A stretch of 64,000 nucleotides of DNA from Chloroflexota bacterium (GTDB lineage: Bacteria; Chloroflexota; Anaerolineae; Anaerolineales; Villigracilaceae): positions 56,964 to 120,963 of the forward strand of contig JAKAKJ010000084.1 in the NCBI GenBank assembly GCA_021824575.1. Direction: 5' to 3'. Below, one piece after another: positions 43,631 through 51,426 of the stretch. Numbering within the stretch: the stretch's first letter is position 1; each line of letters begins with the position of its first letter. The translations under genes and the position numbers were made by a program. The notes under the pieces are model-generated. The model searched no databases and was not told the DNA's origin. It saw only the letters and a program-made list of their open reading frames with translations.

Positions 43631-44446
43631 TCAACCTCCGTTCGTGGGTGGTTTTACTCGAGTGAATTCTTGCAGTTCTCTTCTTAACGCAATCGGAAGT
43701 GATGGCGCAATTCGTCTGAATGTGATCGCTGTCATCGGGTCTTCTGAATTGCTCAGCACCTGACGCAAAAAATAAGTCGTCTCGGTGGGGTAGGTTTTGT
43801 AAAGCGCCAAAACAAGTTCCTCGATCTCAAGCTGAAGCTTGGACGGCGCGGCCTCGACAATGGGTTCGAGCAATCTGAGTATGGGAGGCAGGTTGGCGAA
43901 AGCGGGATCCGAAACAGCGGAGATAATGGCCTGGATACCGTTCGGCCAGAAACGCGAGCGCCCCGGCTGGAGCCATTCAGCAATCAACTCGATGAACATA
44001 TCCGGCGCTTCTTTTCTCATGCGTGCAAGGCTCGTATCCAATAATTCGGCGCGCAGGTTGGCATCGTTCATTTGTTGAGTCCATGCCGTCAAGCGTGTCA
44101 GCAGGCGTTCCTCTTTTGGAGGAATGTGTCCGAGTAAGAACGCGGCCAGTAAACGCGTTTCGAGATATTCCTCGTCCCACAAACGGTCGGCCAGTTCCAA
44201 AGCCGCATCGGGGTTTTCATTTGCGGGACGCGTCAATTCGCGTTCGATTTGCTTAACGATGACGATGGGTGTTCGATACGTTTGAAGGTTTTTGCCCGGT
44301 GCGGCAGCCTGCGGTTTTCGCACTGTGCGGTTGACATAAAAATCAAGCAGCTCGCGCAGATGCTTGATGAATTCATCCGGCACGAAGAAAAAGTCTGCGA
44401 GGCGCGCGGCTTGTTTTCGTAAACGGGCAAGATCAATGGCGGGCAT
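43631..44446 (-). CDS. HEAT-like helical repeat protein
   Basis: This 271-residue protein is predicted all-helical, with repeats such as 'LELADRLWDEEYLETRLLAAFLLG', 'RAELLDTSLARM' and 'LQLEIEELVLALYKTYPTETTYFLRQVL'. This resembles the AlkD/DNA-alkylation-repair or HEAT fold, but I see no clear catalytic residues. The ORF track starts at 44461; that ATG lies inside the terminator hairpin of proS, so I prefer 44446, although no good ribosome binding site precedes either. It is the first of three overlapping genes. Confidence 0.7.
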   Translation of the reverse strand: MPAIDLARLRKQAARLADFFFVPDEFIKHLRELLDFYVNRTVRKPQAAAPGKNLQTYRTPIVIVKQIERELTRPANENPDAALELADRLWDEEYLETRLLAAFLLGHIPPKEERLLTRLTAWTQQMNDANLRAELLDTSLARMRKEAPDMFIELIAEWLQPGRSRFWPNGIQAIISAVSDPAFANLPPILRLLEPIVEAAPSKLQLEIEELVLALYKTYPTETTYFLRQVLSNSEDPMTAITFRRIAPSLPIALRRELQEFTRVKPPTNGG

Positions 44447-44454
44447 AACAAAAT

Positions 44455-44476
44455 GGGGCATGATACTTCATGCCCC
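44455..44476 (-). terminator. Terminator of proS
   Basis: Minus-strand GGGGCATGA, a four-base loop and TCATGCCCC run into ATTTTGTT. It lies eight bases past the proS stop codon and covers the alternative ATG of the following gene. Confidence 0.8.
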
Positions 44477-44483
44477 GACGATT

Positions 44484-45923
44484 CTAATACGCTCTTGCGA
44501 AATAGATTTTCTTATCGGCCTTCTCGCCGCACACAATACATTTGCCTTCGCCTTTGGGCTGGTCGAGAGGCATGTTGCGCGTGGTGGCTTTGGTATCTTC
44601 CTTGACTTTCGCTTCGCATTCTTTCGAACCGCACCACCACGAGAATGCCCAGCCGTCCGCGACGACTTTCTTTAGTTCCTCATAATCTTTTGGATCATGG
44701 ATGTTGGCATCGCGGAATTCAGTAGCGCGCTTCAGCAGGGACGATTGAATCTCGGTCAGCATCCCGCTGACAGCCGCCGCGAGATTCGTCTGTGGGACGA
44801 AGGATTTGCCGTCTCGTCCGGGGACGTCGCGGCGGGCGAGGGCGACCGAGCCTTTTTCCACATCCTTGGGGCCGATCTCGATTCGCAGAGGAACGCCGCG
44901 CATCTCCCAATCATTGTATTTGAATCCGGGTGTGACCTCCTCGCGGTCGTCCAGCTTGAGTCGGATGCCTGCGGCTTTGAGTTCTGCGAAGACCTTATCG
45001 GCGACTTCCATCACTTTGGTTTTCTCCGCACCGTTTTTGTAGATGGGCACGATCACAACTTGAATAGGCGCGATGCGCGGAGGCAGAATCAGGCCCTTGT
45101 CATCCCCATGCACCATGATGATGGCGCCAATCATGCGCGTGGACAGACCCCATGAGGTCGTCTCGCAATATTGAAGCGTGTTGTTCCTGTCGAGATATTG
45201 CATCTCGAAGGCTTTCGAAAAATTTTGTCCGAAGTAATGTGATGTGGCGGATTGCAAAGCGCGCTTATCCTGCATCATGCCTTCGATGGATGTGGTGATC
45301 TGTGCGCCTGCAAATTTTTCCGTCTCGCTTTTGCGGCCTTTGATGACAGGGATGGCGGCTTCGTTGATGGCGACATCTGCATAAATATCGAGGATGCGAT
45401 ACATTTCTTCCAACGCTTCCTCTTTGGACGCGTGCGCGGTGTGGCCCTCCTGCCAATAGAATTCAGCCGTGCGAAGGAATAATTTTGTTCGCAATTCCCA
45501 ACGCAGCACGGAACCCCATTGATTAATGAGCACAGGCAGGTCGCGCCACGATTTGATCCACTTGGAATACATGTATCCGATGATCGTCTCGGAGGTGGGG
45601 CGCACAACCAAAGGCTCTTCGAGTTTTTCGCCGCCGCCGTGAGTCACAACAGCCAGTTCGGGCGAGAATCCTTCCACGTGTTCCTTTTCTTTTTCGAAGA
45701 ACGACATGGGAATCAATATGGGGAATGCCGCGTTTATATGGCCTGTTTCTTTGAATCGTTTATCGAGTTCGGCGGTGATGTTTTCCCAAAGCGCCCAGCC
45801 ATAAGGTCGCACGACCATGCAGCCGCGCACGGGGGCGTAGTCAGCCATCTCCGCTTTCAGCACGATTTGGTTGTACCACTCGGCAAAATCTTCTGCTCTT
45901 GTAGGTAGTTTTTCCTCAGCCAT
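44484..45923 (-). CDS. proS: Proline--tRNA ligase, archaeal/eukaryotic-type
   Basis: ProRS charges tRNA-Pro. The 479-residue protein is of the short type without the INS editing domain: 'MADYAPVRGCMVVRPYGWALWE' (motif 1 region), 'RPTSETIIGYMYSKW' (motif 2), 'GLSTRMIGAIIMVHGDDKGL' (motif 3), and a C-terminal zinc-binding extension with 'WCGSKECEAKVKED' and 'KCIVCGEKADKKIYFARAY', typical of archaeal and some bacterial ProRS. The lack of INS makes the stand-alone YbaK-like deacylase in this window a plausible partner. GAGGAAAA precedes the ATG; a repeat hairpin lies just upstream. Confidence 0.96.
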   Translation of the reverse strand: MAEEKLPTRAEDFAEWYNQIVLKAEMADYAPVRGCMVVRPYGWALWENITAELDKRFKETGHINAAFPILIPMSFFEKEKEHVEGFSPELAVVTHGGGEKLEEPLVVRPTSETIIGYMYSKWIKSWRDLPVLINQWGSVLRWELRTKLFLRTAEFYWQEGHTAHASKEEALEEMYRILDIYADVAINEAAIPVIKGRKSETEKFAGAQITTSIEGMMQDKRALQSATSHYFGQNFSKAFEMQYLDRNNTLQYCETTSWGLSTRMIGAIIMVHGDDKGLILPPRIAPIQVVIVPIYKNGAEKTKVMEVADKVFAELKAAGIRLKLDDREEVTPGFKYNDWEMRGVPLRIEIGPKDVEKGSVALARRDVPGRDGKSFVPQTNLAAAVSGMLTEIQSSLLKRATEFRDANIHDPKDYEELKKVVADGWAFSWWCGSKECEAKVKEDTKATTRNMPLDQPKGEGKCIVCGEKADKKIYFARAY

Positions 45924-45944
45924 TTTTCCTCTATCAGTTTGAAG

Positions 45945-45974
45945 GTTGGCAGGTTGGAAAGTTAACCTGCCAAC
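45945..45974. repeat. 11-bp inverted repeat of the GTTGGCAGGTT family
   Basis: GTTGGCAGGTT, an eight-base loop and its perfect complement lie between proS and the LOG-like gene. The words match the repeats at 19328-19362 and 57241-57300. It may also act as the 3' signal for the LOG-like transcript. Confidence 0.7.
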
Positions 45975-45977
45975 TTG

Positions 45978-46508
45978 TTAACTTGCTAACATGCCAACAG
46001 CAGTTTTTATATCCGGCGCGAATTGCAATAGCTCTTTCTGCGACGCGGATGTGTAACCGTCCATGCTGGTGAAAGCCTGACTGAAAACACTCTGCCATTC
46101 GTTTCCAATCAGGATGAGCGGCCTCCGGTGCAGGGAACCGATGATCATCAAATTCCAGGTGAGCGAGATTTCCGTAAGCGTGCCTGGACCGCCGGGGAGG
46201 GCAAGTGCCGCGTCGCAGCCTTCGATGAGACCCTGCAAGCGATCCATCAGTGTTTTCTTGCGCCATTCCTCCTTCACCCACGCATTGGGTCCAATAGCGC
46301 GCCAGCGCTCGATGTCTTCGCACGTCACGCCGATCACGTGTCCGCCCGCTTCAGCCGCGCCGCGCGAGACAGCTTCCATCGTGCCGATGTAGCCGCCGGT
46401 CAAAACGATGTGTCCGCGTTCGGCTAACAGCCTGCCAAGTTCCTGCGCTTCGGCATAGGCCGTTGAGCCTGCGTTGGGTTGTGAGCCGCCAAATACAGAG
46501 ACTTTCAT
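45978..46508 (-). CDS. LOG/TIGR00725-like Rossmann-fold protein
   Basis: This is a 176-residue protein of the LOG (lysine decarboxylase-like) superfamily. The N-terminal 'VSVFGGSQPNAGSTAYAEAQELG', 'VLTGGYIGTMEAVSRGAAEAGG' and the phosphoribohydrolase-type signature 'ALPGGPGTLTEISLTWNL' are clear. Relatives cleave cytokinin riboside monophosphates or other nucleotides to free base; the substrate here is unknown. A putative small RNA or leader with a strong terminator lies directly upstream on the same strand. Confidence 0.85.
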   Translation of the reverse strand: MKVSVFGGSQPNAGSTAYAEAQELGRLLAERGHIVLTGGYIGTMEAVSRGAAEAGGHVIGVTCEDIERWRAIGPNAWVKEEWRKKTLMDRLQGLIEGCDAALALPGGPGTLTEISLTWNLMIIGSLHRRPLILIGNEWQSVFSQAFTSMDGYTSASQKELLQFAPDIKTAVGMLAS

Positions 46509-46903
46509 GGTAATCGGTTTCCAGTGAGTAGTGGTCTAAAACAAAAACGGCTCGCCAAAGTCTGGGGAGCCGCTCATTGACACGACGAACCAAGCCTATC
46601 CAGACCAGGTGGATTTTGTCATGCACGGGGACGGTAACGGGTTCAACACAAGTGAAGCAGTCCTGTAGATCATGCCGCCGATTATACACGATTTTCTCTG
46701 CAGCAAAGCAGAGTCAAATTATAAGGAGTGGCTACATGATGAGTGAACGAAGTCAATGAGGTTGTAAAGATAACGTGGATAGAGACATTTCTTCAATTTG
46801 TGTGGATTGTAATAGTAGGAGATGAACAAACGCACGGCACAAGCTAACGCATGGGGTAAATGGGCGGGGTATGGTATATTCGGTTCTGATTATGAGACGA
46901 GGC
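46509..46903. other. Gene-free 395-bp stretch with a putative small RNA
   Basis: No credible protein gene is visible; the short ORFs here are unsupported. The left half holds the ncRNA candidate. An 18-base inverted repeat (CTCTGC-GCAGAG, 46696-46713) lies just upstream of its -10 box. The right half (about 46714-46870) shows nothing I recognise until the promoter-like GGTATATTC before the permease gene. Confidence 0.5.
46536..46674 (-). ncRNA. Putative ~140-nt small RNA or leader RNA
   Basis: A perfect TATAAT at 46681-46686 (minus strand) sets a start near 46674. A GC-rich hairpin (CGGCTC-GAGCCG plus two inner pairs, 46548-46572) followed by TTTTTGTTTT ends the transcript near 46536. Internal pairing is plausible, for example GCAUGACA-like with UGUCAAUG, and GAACC with GGUUC. 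The -35 is weak. No RNA family could be assigned by eye: the string UUGAACCCGUUACC is vaguely reminiscent of 6S RNA, but the ends do not pair as 6S should. Alternatively it is an attenuated leader of the LOG-like gene 28 bases downstream. Confidence 0.5.
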
Positions 46904-48301
46904 ATGGCTAAGTTTGACCATAAGGATTTATTCGGGAAAACGGGCCCCGGGGATATGCTCGATTATTTGCAGAGCCACCTGCAAGCACGTGACCTTTCCA
47001 GGGACGAAGCACTAGCCATGTTGGGCGCGGTTCATGTCGAGTTGGCTAACCCGAAAGATTCCAATCGCGGGGTATATCAGAAATATTCTCAATTCATGGA
47101 GGCTTTACACAGCGAAATGCCCGATGTTCATGATTTTGTTGTCTCTGCGTGGGGAGAGCGCAGCGGCGTCCGGGCTGATCTGGCAGGTGCCAGGAAAGTC
47201 GAAAAAGAGGGAGGCAAAATTGCTGGAGGTCTCGGTATACCTCCTTTTTTTCAATTCATCATTCGCCGGTTGTTCTTTGCTTTTGTATCGTTGGTGGTGA
47301 TTACTATGCTGTTGTTTGGGGGCGTCATGTTAACTCCGCCCCTGGCGCGTGCCCAGTTGTACCTGCCGCCTGGTCGAGGTGGTGAGCGCGCCACTCAAAA
47401 CCTATTGAATACCTACATCAGCAAATATCATTTGGCCGATCCTTATCTTGTGCAGTACATGTATTGGGTGAGTTCGCTCTTCACAGACTCTTGGGGATAC
47501 AGCCCAACGCTCCGTGAATATGTTTTGCCCTCCCTCTTGCATCGCACACCCGCGACTTTGGAATTGGCTCTGTATTCCCTGTTATTGCTTATCCCTCTTG
47601 GCCTTGCCAGTGGCCTGATGGCTGGCTGGCGGAACCGCGGCTGGTTTGACCGCGTCTTTCGTTTCCTGGCGTTCTTGGGAACTTCCATGCCGCCCTTCAT
47701 TCTTGCTTTGATGTTGATAGCTATATTCTATGTGAAATTGGGTTGGTTCGCGCCCGGCCGCCTTGGAATCCTGATAGGCTTGGATGTGGCCAAGGCCACC
47801 TTCCACAACTACACCGGGTTCTTGACGGTGGACAGCCTGCTCAACGGTCGGTTCGATATATTTGTGGACGCTTTGCGGCATCTTGCCATGCCGGTCTTAA
47901 CTTTATCAATCTTTCATTGGGCGACGCTTGGCCGCATCACACGAGCCACCGTGATAGGGGAGCGCCGTAAAGATTATATTGTTGCCGCGAAAGCGCGCGG
48001 GGTCGGAGAAGCCAGCCTGATGTGGAGGCATGCTTTGCGTGCCATCCTGGCCCCCTCACTGACAACCATGCTTCTGACGGCTGCTTCGATAGTCACAGGG
48101 GTCTTCGTTGCGGAGATCATCTATAACATTAATGGCGTTTCGCAGGTCATCGTGATTGCCATGAACAATGTGCCAGACATGACTGCAGCTCTTGGTTTTT
48201 CAGTGTACAGCATTATCATGGTCATTGGCCTGATGTTTATTTTGGATGTTCTCCAGGCATTGTTTGATCCCCGCATCCGGGACGAGGTATCGAAGGCATG
48301 A
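46904..48301 (+). CDS. ABC transporter permease, DppB/OppB type with N-terminal extension
   Basis: This 465-residue integral membrane permease is of the peptide/nickel importer type. After about 125 soluble residues of unknown nature come 'FFQFIIRRLFFAFVSLVVITMLLF' (first helix), a periplasmic loop with 'SKYHLADPYLVQYMYWVSSLF', and the core with the EAA-loop 'YIVAAKARGVGEASLMWRHALR'. Standard DppB proteins start directly at the first helix, so the extension is unusual. The downstream DppC-type gene overlaps by four bases. No ATPase or binding protein lies in the window, so these must come from elsewhere. The start at 46904 follows GACGAGGC; 46892 is an alternative. Confidence 0.87.
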   Translation: MAKFDHKDLFGKTGPGDMLDYLQSHLQARDLSRDEALAMLGAVHVELANPKDSNRGVYQKYSQFMEALHSEMPDVHDFVVSAWGERSGVRADLAGARKVEKEGGKIAGGLGIPPFFQFIIRRLFFAFVSLVVITMLLFGGVMLTPPLARAQLYLPPGRGGERATQNLLNTYISKYHLADPYLVQYMYWVSSLFTDSWGYSPTLREYVLPSLLHRTPATLELALYSLLLLIPLGLASGLMAGWRNRGWFDRVFRFLAFLGTSMPPFILALMLIAIFYVKLGWFAPGRLGILIGLDVAKATFHNYTGFLTVDSLLNGRFDIFVDALRHLAMPVLTLSIFHWATLGRITRATVIGERRKDYIVAAKARGVGEASLMWRHALRAILAPSLTTMLLTAASIVTGVFVAEIIYNINGVSQVIVIAMNNVPDMTAALGFSVYSIIMVIGLMFILDVLQALFDPRIRDEVSKA

Positions 48302-49260
48302 ACCGTCTGCAACATTACTTTCGCTCCTGGCAAAACTGGCTGGGACTCCTGTTGGTATTCCTCTTTGTTTTTGTGGCTATCGGCGCGCCCTGGCTTTCTC
48401 CGATGTCGAAGAAGGATCCAGGGGTGTTTCAGCGGGTTGGCCGGGCAAGCGATAACACGCCGTATCCTCCCAGCCAGAACGCGCCCCTTGGAACCCTGCC
48501 AGGCCAGGTGGATGTTTTTCATACTCTGGTTTGGGGCGCTGGAGACGCGCTCCAATTTGGCCTAATGGTGGCTCTTGGCGCTTTTGTCTTCGGCGTATTG
48601 GTCGGCGCGGTCGCGGGCTACGCAGGCGGCGCGCTCAACGGCCTCTTGATGCGTGTTACAGATGCCTTCCTAACCTTTCCAATGATTGCTGGTGTTGTCT
48701 TTTTACAGGAGATTGTGGCCTCCACCATTGTGGCAATGGGCGGTATTTATTGGTTCAATGATCCTTATCGCGGCAAGGTGGTTTACTTTGAATTCACACC
48801 ACCGATTTGGGTGAACTTTCTTTTGAAAGTGGACCCGCTCCTGATATGCCTGATCCTCTTTTCCTGGATGCCTTATGCCCGGCTCGTCAACACGATGGTC
48901 ATTACCCTTAAACGAACAGATTTCGTTCAAGCTGCCCGCGCAGTGGGTGGCAGTTCCTGGTGGGTGCTCTTCCGCCACCTGATCCCAAACTCGATCGCGC
49001 CCGCTGTTGTAATGGCAGCGCGTGACGTGGGCAGCGCGGTGGTTTTGCAGGCGACCTTTACCTTCATTGGGATGGGTGGAAACTCAGCGTGGGGCACTTT
49101 ACTTTCATTCGGGCGCAATTGGATCATCGGTCCCGGCGGCAACCTTCTGGCCTATTGGTGGACTTTTTTGCCCGCCACACTGGCTCTTGTTCTGTTCGGC
49201 ATCGGATGGAATTTGCTGGGCGACGGTCTGAACGAATTACTCGATCCATACTCGCGCTAA
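48298..49260 (+). CDS. ABC transporter permease, DppC/OppC type
   Basis: This 320-residue partner permease has the first helix 'WLGLLLVFLFVFVAIGAPWLSP', a large periplasmic segment, then core helices and the EAA loop 'DFVQAARAVGGSSWWVLFRHLIPN'. The final part 'GDGLNELLDPYSR' is the typical OppC/DppC C-terminus ('GDALRDALDPR'-like). A long extra loop (about residues 130-175, 'IVASTIVAMGGIYWFNDPYRG') is larger than usual. It overlaps the upstream permease (ATGA), so translation is coupled. Substrate may be a peptide, metal chelate or sugar oligomer. Confidence 0.9.
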   Translation: MNRLQHYFRSWQNWLGLLLVFLFVFVAIGAPWLSPMSKKDPGVFQRVGRASDNTPYPPSQNAPLGTLPGQVDVFHTLVWGAGDALQFGLMVALGAFVFGVLVGAVAGYAGGALNGLLMRVTDAFLTFPMIAGVVFLQEIVASTIVAMGGIYWFNDPYRGKVVYFEFTPPIWVNFLLKVDPLLICLILFSWMPYARLVNTMVITLKRTDFVQAARAVGGSSWWVLFRHLIPNSIAPAVVMAARDVGSAVVLQATFTFIGMGGNSAWGTLLSFGRNWIIGPGGNLLAYWWTFLPATLALVLFGIGWNLLGDGLNELLDPYSR

Positions 49261-49262
49261 TA

Positions 49263-49268
49263 TATAAT
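49263..49268 (+). promoter_or_regulatory. Possible -10 box of cca (near-leaderless)
   Basis: TATAAT ends seven bases before the cca ATG at 49276, and no ribosome binding site is visible. The -35 region is poor, so support rests on the -10 and the distance alone. Confidence 0.4.
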
Positions 49269-49275
49269 TGCAACA

Positions 49276-50562
49276 ATGACACGCGTTTTGGACGACTTGC
49301 TTCGCAAAACATTGCCGGAGCCGCGGCTTGACTTGATTCGCCGCGTGGCGGACGAGGCGTCCGCGCTGAAGATGCCGATCTATATCGTCGGCGGCTTCGT
49401 TCGGGACCTCGTGCTGGGCCGGGACGGCCTCGACTTTGATCTCGTCGTGGAGGGAAATGCAATCGCACTGGCACATTCTCTCGCATCGAAATATGGCGGC
49501 AAAGTCACCGCACACGAGAAATTTGGAACGGCAAAGATAGATATTCGAGAATGGATGTTGGAGAGTAGTAAAGCGAACGAGGACTATTCTCTAGTCTCTA
49601 TTGATCTGATTTCTTCGCGCAGCGAAACGTACAAGCATCCTGCCGCACTGCCAACCGTCAAAATGGGAAGTATCGAAGACGACATTCGCCGACGAGACTT
49701 TACGATCAACACGCTCGCCGTCCGCCTGGACGGTCCCCATTTTGGCGAGCTGCGTGATGATCTCGGCGGCTTGGATGATTTGGAAAAGAAAATCATCCGC
49801 GTGCTGCACGAGCGTTCCTTCAATGACGATCCGACTCGCATGTACCGCGCCGTTCGCTATGAACAGCGTTACGGATTCAAAATCGCAGATGAAACATTGG
49901 CTTTGATCCCGGAAGCGCGCGCCTTGGTTGACAAATTATCCGCGCAGCGCATCCGCCACGAATTGGATTTGATTTTGGAAGAACCCCATGTTGCATCACT
50001 GCTTGCGCGTTTGGCTGAACTGGATTTGCTCAAACCAATTCACGCTGCATTGTCGTTTGATGATGCGGCGCGGCAAAGACTTGATAAAGCGAATTTTTCG
50101 CCGGATTATTCAGTCCAACATTTGACGCCAGCGAATTTACGCTGGTTGTTGTGGCTGATAAATCTTTCCGAAAAGCAAATCGAGTCGGTGAATAAGCGTC
50201 TGCATTTCACATCAATTCTTTATAATGCGTTGGCCGCATCATCGAATCTTCTTTTCTCTCTGTCTTCTTTCGTTGATTTAAAACCAAGTCAATGTGTTAC
50301 CCAGCTCGACGAATTTCCTCCGTTTTCGATTTACGCGGTCTCCCTCGCTGCGCCAACTGGAAAATCAAAAGAAAATTTGGAAAAATATTTAACCGAGTGG
50401 CGGCACATCAAACCGAAGACAACCGGTCATGATTTGAAGAAGCTTGGCATCGAGCCGGGACCAAAATATCAAGAGATTTTATGGACACTCCGCGCTGCAT
50501 GGTTGGATGGAAAAGTAGCGAATGGGCAAGAAGAAGAAAGTTTATTGAAAAGCATTCTGTGA
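49276..50562 (+). CDS. cca: CCA tRNA nucleotidyltransferase / poly(A) polymerase family
   Basis: This 428-residue class II nucleotidyltransferase has the head 'IYIVGGFVRDLVLGRDGLDFDLVVEGN' with the catalytic GG and DxD motif, 'RRRDFTINTLAVRL', the neck 'DDPTRMYRAVRYEQRYGFKI' and 'LSAQRIRHELDLIL'. It adds or repairs the 3' CCA of tRNA; A-adding or poly(A) polymerase variants look similar, so the exact specificity is inferred. The C-terminal helical region is divergent. It lies 15 bases after the permease pair and has its own TATAAT box. Confidence 0.88.
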   Translation: MTRVLDDLLRKTLPEPRLDLIRRVADEASALKMPIYIVGGFVRDLVLGRDGLDFDLVVEGNAIALAHSLASKYGGKVTAHEKFGTAKIDIREWMLESSKANEDYSLVSIDLISSRSETYKHPAALPTVKMGSIEDDIRRRDFTINTLAVRLDGPHFGELRDDLGGLDDLEKKIIRVLHERSFNDDPTRMYRAVRYEQRYGFKIADETLALIPEARALVDKLSAQRIRHELDLILEEPHVASLLARLAELDLLKPIHAALSFDDAARQRLDKANFSPDYSVQHLTPANLRWLLWLINLSEKQIESVNKRLHFTSILYNALAASSNLLFSLSSFVDLKPSQCVTQLDEFPPFSIYAVSLAAPTGKSKENLEKYLTEWRHIKPKTTGHDLKKLGIEPGPKYQEILWTLRAAWLDGKVANGQEEESLLKSIL

Positions 50563-50584
50563 AACTTATAAATCATCGTAAGGT

Positions 50585-50590
50585 TATAAT
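50585..50590 (+). promoter_or_regulatory. -10 box of the IMPase gene (leaderless geometry)
   Basis: TATAAT is followed by exactly six bases and then the ATG at 50597. There is no ribosome binding site. The -35 element is not clear. Confidence 0.5.
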
Positions 50591-50596
50591 TCCATC

Positions 50597-51373
50597 ATGA
50601 ATCTCAACCTCGAACCCTACCTTACCTTTGCAAAACAACTCGCTTATCGCGCTGGACGTATTACCCTGAGTTATTACAACAAAGGGATTCAGCATGATTT
50701 GAAATCCGATGCTACGCCCGTCACCGCCGCCGACCGCGCCGCGGAGCAATTCATTCGTGGCGAAATCGAAAGGGCCTATCCGGGTCATGCCATCGTTGGC
50801 GAGGAATTTGGCGAAACAGCCGGAAGCGGCAATCCGTTTTGTTGGATCGTGGACCCGATTGACGGAACCAAATCCTTCATGAAAGCCGTGCCGCTTTATT
50901 CCGTTTTGATCGCGCTGGAAATCGAAGGCGTTTCGCGCGTTGGCGTGGTTTGCTTTCCGGCATTGGACGAAATGCTTTACGCCGCCGATGGCCTCGGCGC
51001 GTGGTGGAACAACCAACGCGCACATGTTTCAAAAGTGTCAAAGTTGAAAGAGGCGGTTTTCTGTTATACAAGTTGGTCGGGGTTTCGAACAAAGAAGAAG
51101 CTCAAACTTTTTGAGCGCCTGCACAAGGAATGTTTCTACGGGCGCGGCTGGAGCGACGCGTATGGTTATCTTCTCGTCGCAACCGGGCGCGCGGAAATGT
51201 TCTTCGATCCGGGAATCAAAATTTGGGATGTGGGGCCGTTTCCGCCAATCTTTCGCGAGGCGGGTGGCTACTTTGGTTCGTGGGACGGCAAAGCCGGTCA
51301 TACCTTTGGCGAGGGATTGGCCACTAACGCCGCGCTCCGCTCCAAAGTCCTGAAGATGATTCGGGAAACATAA
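50597..51373 (+). CDS. Inositol-monophosphatase-family phosphatase (HisN-like)
   Basis: This 258-residue Mg-dependent phosphatase has the first metal motif region 'SDATPVTAADRAAEQFIR', 'HAIVGEEFGE' with the Glu ligand, 'WIVDPIDGTKSFMKAVP' (the DPIDGT motif, typical of HisN-type with K-S-F), and a second motif 'GIKIWDVGPFPPIFREAGG'. The last reads WDVGP instead of the usual WDxA[AG]. It may dephosphorylate histidinol phosphate or an inositol/sugar phosphate; the KSF variant favours histidinol phosphate but no his genes lie nearby. It starts 35 bases after cca. Confidence 0.9.
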   Translation: MNLNLEPYLTFAKQLAYRAGRITLSYYNKGIQHDLKSDATPVTAADRAAEQFIRGEIERAYPGHAIVGEEFGETAGSGNPFCWIVDPIDGTKSFMKAVPLYSVLIALEIEGVSRVGVVCFPALDEMLYAADGLGAWWNNQRAHVSKVSKLKEAVFCYTSWSGFRTKKKLKLFERLHKECFYGRGWSDAYGYLLVATGRAEMFFDPGIKIWDVGPFPPIFREAGGYFGSWDGKAGHTFGEGLATNAALRSKVLKMIRET

Positions 51374-51391
51374 TCCAATTTTGTTTTTCTG

Positions 51392-51420
51392 TTGCTTTTC
51401 CATCCGGCTTGTCCTATAAT
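51392..51420 (+). promoter_or_regulatory. Promoter of the DUF2726 gene (leaderless)
   Basis: TTGCTT, 17 bases and TATAAT precede six bases and then ATG at 51427. The expected +1 is the A of the ATG. This supports 51427 rather than the 51409 start in the ORF track, which lies inside the promoter. Confidence 0.65.
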
Positions 51421-51426
51421 CTTTTC

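Noticed and set aside
46620-46660. tRNA-like string GGGTTCAAC
   Set aside because: It resembles a T-arm, but no acceptor, D-arm or anticodon stem can be formed around it.
46577-46759. 60-residue plus-strand ORF in the permease-LOG gap
   Set aside because: It overlaps the better supported minus-strand RNA signals (TATAAT, terminator) and has no protein-like composition.
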